NCBI RefSeq assembly: GCF_963676685.1
Contig: NC_092345.1
Span: 43,483,838-43,547,837 of the forward strand
Length of the DNA: 64,000 nucleotides
From: Mytilus edulis
Taxonomy: Eukaryota > Mollusca > Bivalvia > Mytilida > Mytilidae
Reading direction: 5' to 3'
Shown in pieces: positions 35,483 to 46,434 of this stretch (its first letter is position 1; every line of letters begins with the position of its first letter). Made by a program: the position numbers and the translations under genes. The notes below the pieces were generated by a model. The model saw only the letters and a program-made list of their open reading frames with translations, ran no database searches and was not told where the DNA came from.

Positions 35483-38400
35483 TTTTTAGCTCACCTGGCC
35501 TAAAAGGCCATGTGAGCTTTTCTCATCACTTGGCGTCCGTTGTCGTCGTCTGTCGTCGTTAACAATTTTTCAAACATCTTCTCCTCTGAAACTACTGAAT
35601 GGATTTGAATGAAACTTAAAATGATTGTTCCTTAGATTATCCTGCACAAACTGTGTGCTTCGATTTTTGATCCGTCAAAAAACATGGCCGCCGTTACTTA
35701 AAATAGAACATAGGGGTCAAATGCAGTTTTTGGCTTATATCTCAAAAACGGAAGCATTTAGAGCAAATCTGACATGGGGTAAAAATGTTCATTAGATCAA
35801 GATCTATCAGCCCAGAAATTTCAGATGAATCAAACAAACCATTGTTCGGTTGCTGCCACTTAATTGGTAATTTTAAGGAAATTTTGCAGTTTTTGGTCAT
35901 TATCTTGAATATTATTATAGATGAAGATAAACTGTAAACAGCAAAAATGATCAGCAAAGTAAGATCTACAAATAGGTTAATATGACCAAAATTGTCAATT
36001 GACCCCTTAAGGGGTAAATGTCCTTTAATGACAATTTTTCACAATTTGTTCATCATATTTGCTAACTTTAAAAAATCTTCTCCTCTGAAACTACTGAATG
36101 GATTTGGATGAAACTTAGCATGATAGTTCCTTAGATTATCCTGCACAAAGTGTGTGCTTCGATTTTTGATCAGTCAAAAAACATGGCCGCCCTTACTTTA
36201 AATAGAACTTAGGGGTCAAATGCAGTTTTTGACTTATATCTCAAAAACGAAAGCATTTAGAGCAAATCTGACATGGGGTAAAAATGTTCATTAGGTCAAG
36301 ATCTATCAGCCCTGAAATTTTCAGATGAATCAAACAAACCATTGTTGGGTTGCTGCCACTTAATTGGTAATTTTAAGGAAATTTTGCAGTTTTTGGTCAT
36401 TATCTTGAATATCATTATAGATAAAGATAAACTGTAAACAGCAAAAATGATCAGCAAAGTAAGATATACAAATAGGTTAATATGACCAAAATTGTCAATT
36501 GACCCCTTAAGGGGTAAATGTCCTTTAATGACAATTTTTCACAATTTGTTCATCATATTTGCTAACTTTAAAAAATCTTCTCCTCTGAAACTACTGAATG
36601 GATTTGGATGAAACTTAGCATGATAGTTCCTTAGATTATCCTGCACAAAGTGTGTGCTTCGATTTTTGATCAGTCAAAAAACATGGCCGCCCTTACTTTA
36701 AATAGAACTTAGGGGTCAAATGCAGTTTTTGACTTATATCTCAAAAACTAAAGCATTTAGAGCAAATCTGACATGGGGTAAAAATGTTCATTAGGTCAAG
36801 ATCTATCAGCCCTGAAATTTTCAGATGAATCAAACAAACCATTGTTGGGTTGCTGCCACTTAATTGGTAATTTTAAGGAAATTTTGCAGTTTTTGGTCAT
36901 TATCTTGAATATCATTATAGATAAAGATAAACTGTAAACAGCAAAAATGATCAGCAAAGTAAGATATACAAATAGGTTAATATGACCAAAATTGTCAATT
37001 GACCCCTTAAGGGGTAAATGTCCTTTAATGACAATTTTTCACAATTTGTTCATCATATTTGCTAACTTTAAAAAATCTTCTCCTCTGAAACTACTGAATG
37101 GATTTGGATGAAACTTAGCATGATAGTTCCTTAGATTATCCTGCACAAAGTGTGTGCTTCGATTTTTGATCAGTCAAAAAACATGGCCGCCCTTACTTTA
37201 AATAGAACTTAGGGGTCAAATGCAGTTTTTGACTTATATCTCAAAAACTAAAGCATTTAGAGCAAATCTGACATGGGGTAAAAATGTTCATTAGGTCAAG
37301 ATCTATCAGCCCTGAAATTTTCAGATGAATCAAACAAACCATTGTTGGGTTGCTGCCACTTAATTGGTAATTTTAAGGAAATTTTGCAGTTTTTGGTCAT
37401 TATCTTGAATATCATTATAGATAAAGATAAACTGTAAACAGCAAAAATGATCAGCAAAGTAAGATATACAAATAGGTTAATATGACCAAAATTGTCAATT
37501 GACCCCTTAAGGGGTAAATGTCCTTTAATGACAATTTTTCACAATTTGTTCATCATATTTGCTAACTTTAAAAAATCTTCTCCTCTGAAACTACTGAATG
37601 GATTTGGATGAAACTTAGCATGATAGTTCCTTAGATTATCCTGCACAAAGTGTGTGCTTCGATTTTTGATCAGTCAAAAAACATGGCCGCCCTTACTTTA
37701 AATAGAACATAGGGGTCAAATGCAGTTTTTGGCTTATATCTCAAAAACGAAAGCATTTAGAACAAATCTGACACGGGGTAAAAATGTTCATTAGGTCAAG
37801 ATCTATCAGCCCTGAAATTTTCAGACGAATCAAACAAACCATTGTTGGGTTGCTGCCACTTAATTGGTAATTTTAAGGAAATTTTGCAGTTTTTGGTCAT
37901 TATCTTGAATATCATTATAGATAAAGATAAACTGTAAACAGCAAAAATGATCAGCAAAGTCAGATCTACAAATAAGTTAAATATGACCAAAATTGTCAAT
38001 TGACCCCTTAAGGGGTTATTGTCCTTTAATGACAATTTTTTCACAATTTGTTCATCATATTTGCTAACTTTAAAAAATCTTCTCCTCTAAAACTACTCAA
38101 CCAAATTCAACCAAACTTCAACTGAATGATCAGTAGGGTGTATAAAATAAAGTTTGTGTTTTATTTTCTATTTTGTCTAAAAACATGGCCGTCATGGCTA
38201 AAAATAAAACACAGGGTAAAATGCAGTTTTTGGCTTATATCTAAAAAAACTCCAGCATTTAGAGCAAATAAGACTAGAAGTTAAAATATTTATTAGGTCA
38301 AGGTCTACCTGTCCTGAAATTTTCAATTTGCAATTTGCAAAAAAAATAATTTGTTGTGCTACTTCCAAAAAATAGAAAATATTCTGACCAGAAAAAAAAA

Positions 38401-38507
38401 CCATGTCTCCCTACAAGTTATATGGTCCATGCCTAACTGTTATTAATGAAATCGTTAAGGCATTGTTTACCAGGTGAGCGATTCAGGCTCTTGAGAGCCT
38501 CTTGTTT
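35483..38507 (+). mobile_element. Family B element, long copy with 500-bp array
   Basis: Head CTTTTTAGCTCACCTGGCC and tail CAGGTGAGCG, AGGCTCTTGAGAGCCT, CTTGTTT match copy 1. The interior has expanded to about five 500-bp units. A short foreign-looking stretch (CAATTTGCAATTTGCAAAAA to about 38470) replaces the usual last part before the tail. ORFs reported on the - strand within it are repeat by-products. Confidence 0.8.
35581..38080 (+). repeat. Tandem array, five units of 500 bp
   Basis: The phrase GCTAACTTTAAAAAATCTTC occurs at 36061, 36561, 37061 and 37561, exactly 500 bases apart. Units starting 36581 and 37081 look identical to each other; the one before differs in a few bases (AAAACGAAAGC against AAAACTAAAGC); the outer units are more diverged. 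Confidence 0.9.
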
Positions 38508-38751
38508 ACTTTTATAGTTCGTGTGTTTCCCTCGGTTATAGTTTGTAACCAATATTTGTTTTCTCTCAATCGACTCATGGTTTTTAAACACCAGTATACT
38601 ACTGTTGACTTTACTCACAATGCAAAATATTTTGAAAATCATTTGTACATTGGTAATAATAGCCAAACAGCCCTAACCAGTCAGAACCTTATAGTGAATA
38701 GTAATAGTGGCAATTAATAAATTATCATTGACATAGCCTTTTTCAACTGAT

Positions 38752-39142
38752 TTTTATAGTTCGTTCTTATGTTGTACTGTTATACCACTGTCCCAGGTTA
38801 GGGGAGGGTTGGGATCCCACTAATATGTTTAACCCCGCCACATTATTAATGCATGTGCCTGTCCCAAGTCAGGAGCCTGTATTTCAGTGGTTGTCGTTTG
38901 TTTATGTGTTACATATTTGTTTTTCGTTCATTTTTTTTTATTTAAATAAGGCCATTAGTTTTCTCGTTTGAATTGTTTTACATTGTCATATCGGGGCCTT
39001 TTATAGCTGACTATGCGGTATGGGCTTTGCTCATTGTTGAAGGTCGTACGGTGACATATAGTTGTTAATGTCTGTGTCATTTTGGTCTCTTGTGGACAGT
39101 TGTCTCATTGGCAATCATACCACATCTTCTTTTTTATATAGC
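38752..39142 (+). repeat. Family E repeat, well preserved copy
   Basis: ATAGTTCGTTCTTATGTTGT, CCCAGGTTAGGGGAGGG, TTTAACCCCGCCACATT, CAAGTCAGGAGCCTG, TGAAGGTCGTACGGTGACAT, CAATCATACCACATCTTC, TTTTTTATAT. Ends at the RT relic. Confidence 0.85.
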
Positions 39143-39144
39143 CC

Positions 39145-41550
39145 TCAATTAAGATTATGTCTTCATCGTATGGAAATCAAGCACAATCCCTCTGTTAGGG
39201 TTTAGTATCATACCATCATAAATTATATGAGAAGACCAAAACAAGTATCAAGTCATCAACTAGTTTTAGAAAGATTGTGTTTATTTCCGATGCAAAGACC
39301 TATGAGTGAATCAAAATTAATACCAAAATATGCAATCTTTAATGACATGACAACAGTATCGTAACAATATCCCTTCTTAATAAGTCTGCTTAAAAGCTTG
39401 GTTAACTTTATAGGAGCATGCCGACATGTTTGTGCTTTGTAAAGAATATTACCATAAAAGATTGGCTATGCAATACCTTAACGTATAAGATGTACATGAT
39501 ATATATTTACGAATGATGTCCTTGTACCGATAATAAAATTAAGTAAAGTTTTGACTAGTTTGTAATATCAAAAATTCTGGTGTAATAATTTTCAGTATTA
39601 CAGAGATTTCTTTCATTAAAATCAATACGTTGATACATATATACACGATCGAAGTTGAGCTATATAACACAATAAGATGTCGAAAAGGGAACGTCAACGT
39701 CTAAAATGGATAATTAATCATAGGAAATGAAAATCGTCTGTTATAACGTTAAGTTTGGTATTTAGCTTCCCGTTAAAGATATAGATATCAATATCAGGGA
39801 AAGGAAAGGAAAGGCCAGTGTTCATTCATAATATTATTTGAAGTCATTTCAGCAGGAAAAATATCTTTAGTTTACATACTGAAGTCGTCATTATTGAGAG
39901 CCAATGTATCATCCAAATATCTAAAAGTGTAATTAAATTTTTGTATCAGATGTTTTTTTCGATGGATGCTGATTTTAATCATTTATTGTAACTCATTACA
40001 ATACAGAAACAGGTCCAAAATAAGTGGGCACAGTTAATCCCCAGGGAATAACTAGACGATATACGGAATCTGTATAGCAAACAAAAATGTTAACTTATAA
40101 AAATTCAAGGGCAGTTATATTTCAAAGCAGGTCCAATTGAAATAGCTCTTCATTTTTTTTGTTACTAAAAAATGAAGTAAAAGAGTGTTCACATATATAT
40201 ATTTTGCATTCTCACTTTTGAGTGTGTAAATTTTTTCCTTAATACGATTATGAAGCCAAGTGTTATATAGGGTAGAAAAATCAAGACTTTGAACAGATTC
40301 GAAATCACCATATAAGCATGCAATTTATTAAGTACTTCCAATGAATTCATGGCATTCTTAAAGTTATTACTTCCACTATTTTCAAAGGCCTTAAATGAAT
40401 AATTTATTGCCAGGTTTTTTTATTGCACCAAGTGTATTAGTAACTAGAATATACAGTTTAGTACTGGAACATTCGGTTCTAGACGAAATAAAGCTATTAT
40501 TTGTGAGGTGTTTTGTGCAGCTTCGGAAACCAGTACATATTTGGTATTTTCGTTGTATATGGGTTTGCTTGTAATAAGGTACCTTAATGTTAATGTTTGG
40601 TACAGATTTCATGTTCCCAAAATGGGGTCAGGTGAATTTGAAGAGAACTTATATCTAAAATTACGTCAAACAATACTGATATTATTAGCAGCCAATTCAG
40701 CTGGTCCAAACAAACATCATTGGAGAGTTCTTTTAGCGTAAGTTGTGTCAGAAATATTGCTATTATGGTTGTTGTTAGGATCTTAATGTTCTATAATATG
40801 TTGTATACGTGTTGTATCAACTATGTTCATTTTAAATGACTGAATTAAAACTAGAACCTAAGGATTTCTTGTCAGCTTTTCCTCGTTTTATCCATTTGAG
40901 TAGTTAGTAACAAGTGAGTCGTGGATGATGTTATGATACTCATTCCAATTTATAATTGAAGGGGGACGATATGTAGGTCCTTTACTGAAGAATGATTTCA
41001 GCTCTCTGTCACGAACGATGTTAATGTCTGTTATATTATGGGAACTGGGGTCATCAATGTATTCGGAGTTACTACAATTTCATAACGTAGGTGTATTGCC
41101 ACAGATATTTACATCTTTACAGACTTCGCTATGATTTAACACATATGTCCGGGTAGATTTTTTGTTACCATAACCAATAAGAGTTTAATATTATTTAAAT
41201 AGCCAAGAATTTGTTCTTCGACAGAATTATCATTAAATATTCCGGCAATAATTACAAAATCAAAATCTTTATTGACATATTTGATTTTAATCAAATCTTT
41301 ATCATGATCTTCAGGCCGATTAATGTTGGGAAGCAGTTTAGAATAACATTATGCAATTAAAATTTTGACGATTTCATACATATGACTGCAATATGGAATT
41401 GTGTTGCAATCCTTCTAAAATTTTATGTAACAGAGCATGGTTAACAAATATATCTGCTGTTGGTTTTTGAAATAGAAATTAGGTCCAAAATATTTGTATT
41501 AATGGTCCGAAATTTTCTTTAATTACGATTTTGTAATATTCATGCATTTT
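39145..41550 (-). pseudogene. Degenerate reverse-transcriptase gene of a retroelement
   Basis: Read on the - strand, recognisable RT pieces occur in order across changing frames. They include INRPEDHDKDLIKIKYVN (around 41.3 kb), MYWFPKLHKTPHK (about 40.5 kb), SLDFSTLYNTWLHNRIKEK (about 40.25 kb), a degraded LFPGD-stop-LCPLILDLFLYC where a motif like PMGTNCAPL is expected, FNGKLNTKLNVITDDFHFL (about 39.75 kb), and RNLCNTEKLLHQ (about 39.57 kb). Many stops and frameshifts make it dead. The catalytic region is damaged. I cannot name the clade with confidence. Its left end abuts a family E repeat at 39142. Confidence 0.75.
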
Positions 41551-42316
41551 GTATTGTGACTCAGGCATTTGAGTGACCCTGAGTTATCTATGTATTACTA
41601 GTATTTGTTATATTTTTGAACACTTAGTGTACAAGTATGTAATATTTAATATGCATTATGCTGAGCAGGGTCACCTTCCGTTCGTGGCCCTGTCATTTGA
41701 ATGATTATCCCGTGATGAGCAGGACTTTATGAGTCATTTATGTTTTTGTGCTTGTTTACTTATTGTAAATAAAAGTAACAGTAATATACCGGTGTTCAAA
41801 TGTCATAAATCGATTTAAAGAAAATAATGTAAAAGTGTGTATTCATGTTTTAAATCATGTTGAGAGTCCCGTAACCACTCGCACATACGTCGCCTGCATA
41901 TTCATGACTTCAATCTGTAATCATTTGCACTGAGCATTTGCATTAGATACGAGGAGAATTTTAGTATCTCTATACTCTAACTTTTTTAATTGCATTATTT
42001 TAGCAAATTGTTAATCTCCACTAATTTTTCATTTACTTTTTGTTTCGTATGTGATGAACTGCTGCTTCAGTATAGTTCCAGTGTCTCTAAAAATATATGT
42101 TAATTAAATAATGTTGTTTGCCATGTGTTTGAGATACGTTATATCATTTGTAAATGTGTAATTTTATAATCTTATCATACATGTCATAGTACATGTGTCC
42201 TCGGTGTATCCGAGATAATGTGTACCTAACCTAGTTTTTTATTCGACTTGCATATTAGTTCGAGAGAATAATACCTGTGGAAGAAGTTAACTGTTTTTGT
42301 TACAACAACAAAAAAC
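41551..42316 (+). other. Upstream region and 5' UTR of acetyltransferase 1
   Basis: No coding sequence. A short family H-like start (ACCGGTGTTCAAATGTCATA) at about 41790. No convincing TATA box can be assigned; the 5' UTR probably lies within the last 100 bases before 42317. Confidence 0.35.
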
Positions 42317-42355
42317 ATGACGGAAAAATTACGACCAAGGCATGAATTAGAACAG
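42317..42355 (+). CDS. Acetyltransferase 1, coding exon 1
   Basis: Thirteen codons from ATG to a phase-0 CAG|gtaaaa donor. The peptide nearly matches exon 1 of the downstream paralogue (M-T/S-EKLRPR-x-ELEQ), which supports this as the true start although it is too short to stand out alone. Confidence 0.85.
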
Positions 42356-43536
42356 GTAAAAGAAGTTAAAAATATTATTGCATCTACACAATAAACGTAT
42401 TTATAACTAGTGTACTACTGCATCGGTTATATTTATATCCATGGGTGGTGTTTTGTGAATATAAGTAAAAGATATTTATAATGCTCTGTATTAAGCGTAT
42501 CTTTCATGTAAATTTTTATTGATAAAATATTATCTATTATTTTTTCACTTACTAGTATACTATTTGTATTAATGAATTGATAAATACATGTTTGTTTAAC
42601 TAAAAGATACTTGTATATATGCTTAGCGACGTAGAAAAAAAATAACAATCTCTTGACATCTTTTTTTTTAAATTTATGGTCAGTCACAACAATAACACAG
42701 AATACATTCATTAAAACGAACTTCTAGATAACAACTTGGTATAGGATATTTTAAGAAAAATCTGTGGGTTGAACCTGATTTTGTAGCTAGCCAAACCTCG
42801 CCATATCGTTTTTTTTTTTTAGAAATCTCTCCCTCCACTCGTTTTATATGAATATCAATGCAATTTCCTTTTTCAGGCATTGGAACGTATTGCCAAAACC
42901 ATAGAATTTAAAGATGCACATTTAGAGTTGACATCTGATGCACGAACAGAAAACCTACTGACCTTCATTCGAGAACACTTCCATCCTGATGAAGTTTTGG
43001 CAAAATCTCTAGGATATGATATGGACGAAGAATTTGACCAATTGTTCACAATTGTACACAAAGATAATCTATCTTTGTTGCTGATATCAGATAAAACGGA
43101 TGAGATAATTGCATGCAGAACCATTGTTTTGGCAAATAGAGCCAAATCGTTTGACTTTTCTAAACTGAAAAATGATAAACTAATTAAAGTGTTTATATTT
43201 CTTACACATAAAAACGAGGAAATGGACGTTTACAAGCGTTTCAATATAGATACTTGTATCGATTTTGTATTTTTAGGAACGCATAAGAAACATAGAAAGC
43301 AAGGAATAGCGTCCAAAATTTTCCAGGCAGCGCTTCAGTTTTCCAAAGAATTGGGAATAAATCCTGTGTGTATAAAGGGTGAGGGCTCAGGTATATATTC
43401 TCAAAGAGTTTATGAGAAATCTGGATTTGAAACTTTGCATACTTTTAAATACGACGATTATAAAGTCGATGGCGATATTGTATTTAAAGATACCGGTATT
43501 CATAAATCAACCAAAGTGTACGTTAAACAGTTGTAA
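42317..43536 (+). CDS. GNAT acetyltransferase 1, arylalkylamine N-acetyltransferase-like (2 exons, complete)
   Basis: Exon 1 is 42317-42355 (MTEKLRPRHELEQ, donor gtaaaa); exon 2 is 42877-43536 (acceptor tttcag), joined in phase 0 to give 232 aa. The start has A at -3 (aaacATGA). Residues 153-158, RKQGIA, match the acetyl-CoA pyrophosphate loop R/Q-x-x-G-x-G/A after a predicted beta-4 strand (FVFLGTHKKH). The C-terminal pattern, YEKSGFETLHTFKYDDYKVD then IVFKDTGIHKSTKVYVKQL, resembles arylalkylamine/dopamine N-acetyltransferases (catecholamine or serotonin acetylation, cytosolic). There is no signal peptide or membrane segment. A second gene 14 kb downstream is a paralogue, about two thirds identical by eye. 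GNAT family assignment is firm; substrate is inference and could be another amine. Confidence 0.88.
42356..42876 (+). other. Acetyltransferase 1 intron
   Basis: 521 bp, GT-AG, phase 0. Contains a reverse-oriented family G fragment (GGGTTGAACCTGATTTTG) near 42768. Confidence 0.75.
42877..43536 (+). CDS. Acetyltransferase 1, coding exon 2
   Basis: 660 nt including TAA, holding the entire GNAT fold. An in-frame reading continues slightly upstream of the acceptor, but the polypyrimidine-rich tttcctttttcag and the paralogue's matching junction fix the boundary. Confidence 0.9.
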   Translation, partial: ALERIAKTIEFKDAHLELTSDARTENLLTFIREHFHPDEVLAKSLGYDMDEEFDQLFTIVHKDNLSLLLISDKTDEIIACRTIVLANRAKSFDFSKLKNDKLIKVFIFLTHKNEEMDVYKRFNIDTCIDFVFLGTHKKHRKQGIASKIFQAALQFSKELGINPVCIKGEGSGIYSQRVYEKSGFETLHTFKYDDYKVDGDIVFKDTGIHKSTKVYVKQL

Positions 43537-43554
43537 AAATGGGAGATAGACGAC

Positions 43555-43560
43555 AATAAA
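43555..43560 (+). terminator. Candidate poly(A) signal of acetyltransferase 1
   Basis: AATAAA 18 bases after the stop codon; a second AATAAA lies at 43630-43635. The second is better placed for an ordinary 3' UTR. Actual cleavage site is not visible. Confidence 0.4.
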
Positions 43561-43659
43561 TGATTTCAATCTATGGTATTTTGTTTATATATAATGTTAG
43601 ATCGTCAGTAAGGGAAACGCATATTTTTCAATAAATTTTATGTATTTAGCTATTACATA

Positions 43660-43850
43660 TACAGTGGATTCATTTATTTTCGTAGGTATCAATTTTCATT
43701 TATTGAGGTAAACTTGCATTTTCGCGGATATTTGATTTCGTGTTTTTCCTTTGTCTTCGTACAAAGCTACAGATCAGTTGTAATTCGTTGAACATTTTAA
43801 TTCGTGGTTCACCTGATTTCACCAAACGTACGAAAATTGGTATCTAACAA
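43660..43850 (+). repeat. Dispersed repeat with ACAGTGGATTCATTTATTTT
   Basis: Phrases such as TTCATTTATTTTCGTAGGTA and ATTCGTGGTTCACCTGATTT are ones I recognise from bivalve intergenic repeats. Only a short related fragment (17435) is in this window. Confidence 0.45.
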
Positions 43851-44164
43851 ATAATAACTATTCCACAATATACGTCCTTAATCAATTATAAAACCTTGAA
43901 TGCAATAAAACATGAAATAATCAGGAATATTCTCGCATAAAGATGAATTGAGAAATAATGTGAAGTTGAACAATAAAAAAAATGTACCTTTATCGTATTT
44001 GCATAGTATTAAATTAATTTTTCTATTTTGTATTGGAGACCAACCCACGGGTAAAAAGGAAAATAACAAAAAAAATAACTCCGAGGAAATTTCAGAACGT
44101 AAAGTCCCTAACCAAATGGCAACATTAAAAGCTCAAACGGATAACAACTGTCATATTCCTGATC

Positions 44165-44275
44165 TGGTACAGGAAATTTCTCATGTAGAAAATGGTGGAT
44201 TTAACTTGGTTTTATTGTTAGATAAACCTCTCACTTGTCGCTTAACATTCCATCATATTGACAACAATGTGTGAA
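44165..44275 (-). repeat. Family G fragment
   Basis: GAAAATGGTGGATTTAACTT and AAACCTCTCACTTGTCGC are the reverse complement of the first half of family G (compare 745-840). It makes up the end of the 108-codon ORF at 43948, which is therefore not a gene. Confidence 0.65.
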
Positions 44276-44384
44276 GAAAATAAACATACATAATAGATTA
44301 AAATGACAAAAATAGAAAGTACCTTTACCTGTAGAGCAAAGAATCATTATGGTATCCGAGAGACCATCAAAGATCATGTGTTAT

Positions 44385-44808
44385 GTGTTGTATGTAGACG
44401 AATCGCGCGTCTGGCGTACTTAATTATAATCCTGGTACCATTGATAACTATTTACACCACTGGGTCGATGCCACTGCTGGTGGACGTTTCGTCCCCGATG
44501 GTATCATCAGCCCAGTAGTCAACACTTCTGTGTTGACATTAATATCAATAATGTGGTCTTTTTTTTTTATAAATTTCCCGTTTACAAAACTTTGAATTTT
44601 CGAAAAACTAAGGATTTTCTTATCTTACCTTAGCCGTATTTGGCACAACTTTTGGGAATTTTGGATCCTCAATGCTCTTCAACTTTGTACTTGTATGGTT
44701 TTATAAATATTTGATTTTAGCGTCACTGATGAGTCTTATGTAGACAAAACACGCATTTTGCGAACTAAATTATAATCCTGGTACTTTTGATAACTATTGT
44801 CATATTGA
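44385..44808 (-). repeat. Family F repeat, copy 1
   Basis: Shares with 60470-61015 the phrases CGTCTGGCGTA, ATAATCCTGGTACC, CCACTGGGTCGATGCCACTG, GATGGTATCATCAGCCCAGT, CCTCAATGCTCTTCAACTTT. Both ends carry the TATAATCCTGGTAC motif. Confidence 0.8.
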
Positions 44809-44809
44809 A

Positions 44810-46040
44810 AATTGAATCACGAAACTTTTTCTTAAGACCATATCAATGTTATTTGAATATAAACAGTAATACAAAAAAACATACAAAAGAGATGAATATA
44901 ATGACATGGTTACATGATTATGCAGTGGTATAAAGTAAATGTTTCATAGAATTGCAGTGGAAGGCAAACAGGCAGAATTTATATAATTTATAACAGAAAG
45001 ACCAATTTTACAAAATTCACAATCTATATAGTATAAACATACAATAAGCCTTTCGAGGACCATATGGTAGATCAACAATATACCTTTCAAAATTTTGAAT
45101 TGTTTTCAAAATTCTATAATTCAACATGTTTAAAAACTTATTTGTATCGTAAATAGAATTAACAACATGTTCGCGTTAACGTTGTTTTTCCTGGATTTGA
45201 TACAATTACAATTTTTGGTACACTTTGTGACAGTCAGTACTCTGAATGACCACAATTATTTAAGAATGGATTATATGCATGTCATTATATAATAATAATT
45301 CATACAAAGTAACAGCAAATTTATCTTGCTTAATACAAATAATTCTGTTTCAGAATACAATCATTTTGCTTTTGATAAACCTATCAATAGGAATTCCCCC
45401 TAGTGTTCTATAACGATACAATTTAGTGTATTATTCTTCAAACTATGTAATTATATATTTATAAAATTGCAGACATAATTATTCTATTTGACTGTCCCTC
45501 TGGTATCTTTCGTCCCTCTTTCACTGTTATTAGTAAAACCCTAAATTTCACAATCATACATTTAGATAAGTAAAACCATTGGTTCAAACATTTCCAACTG
45601 AAACCAACCAGTAAATCCAGTTTTCTACTTTTTCCATAATACTAAATACTAATCCATAGCCCTTTCAGCTTGACAAACTAACCTTTCTTAAGTTTTACAG
45701 AATGGGCCATATGAAATTATTTTTAATATATGTAAAATCATTAACAATGTCTATAAGTTTACTATTACAAGTAAATGCAAGGTTTTTAATTGTCAGTTTA
45801 AAAGTACATTTTCAAAATTACAGTCTTTCTCTTAGCTTCATATACTTCTAATTTCAAATGTTTGAAAAACAAATACAAGGCATTCAAGGCAACTTGTTAT
45901 TCAGAATAAGACTCTGATAAAATAACAGTATCATCAGTATAGAGATGCAATAACAACTTTAAAATAAACAGCATCAATCATCATTATCAAGGAAAATATG
46001 TGCAGCATTGGCAAACCGTCATAAAATTGTTATAAAAATT
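44810..46040. other. Gene-free AT-rich sequence
   Basis: Nothing recognised on either strand. Confidence 0.5.
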
Positions 46041-46044
46041 CAAG

Positions 46045-46433
46045 TATAAAAAAGAAGATGTAGTATGATTGCCAATGAGACAACTCTCAAAAATAGACAA
46101 AACAATAACACCGAAATTAACAACTATAGGTCACCGTACGGTCTTCAATAATGAGCAAAGTCCATACCGCATAGTCAGCTACAAAAGGCCCCGATATGAC
46201 ATTGTAAAACAATTCAAACGAGAAAACTAACGGCCTAATTTATGCACAAAAAATTAAATGAACGAAAAACAAATATGTAACACATAAACAAACGACAACC
46301 ACTGAATTACAGGCTCCTAACTTGGGACAGGCACATACATACAGAATGTGGCGGGGTTAAACATGTTAGCGGGATCCCAACCCTCCCCTAACCTGGGACA
46401 GTGGTATAACAGTACAACATAAGAACGAACTAT
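46045..46433 (-). repeat. Family E repeat, well preserved, inverted relative to 38752-39142
   Basis: Reads CCCTCCCCTAACCTGGGACA near its right end; its reverse complement follows the 38.75 kb copy closely over the full length, with a few base changes (for instance CGCTAACATG for CACTAATATG). Confidence 0.85.
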
Positions 46434-46434
46434 T

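Noticed and set aside
35581-38080. Regular array considered as a CRISPR-like structure
   Set aside because: Whole 500-bp units repeat without unique spacers, in a eukaryotic repeat element.
35742-38404. Several 68-82 codon ORFs on the - strand
   Set aside because: They recur with the 500-bp units of the family B element and are repeat by-products.
43948-44274. 108-codon ORF downstream of acetyltransferase 1
   Set aside because: The last third is an inverted family G fragment; the rest is low-complexity Lys/Asn-rich sequence.
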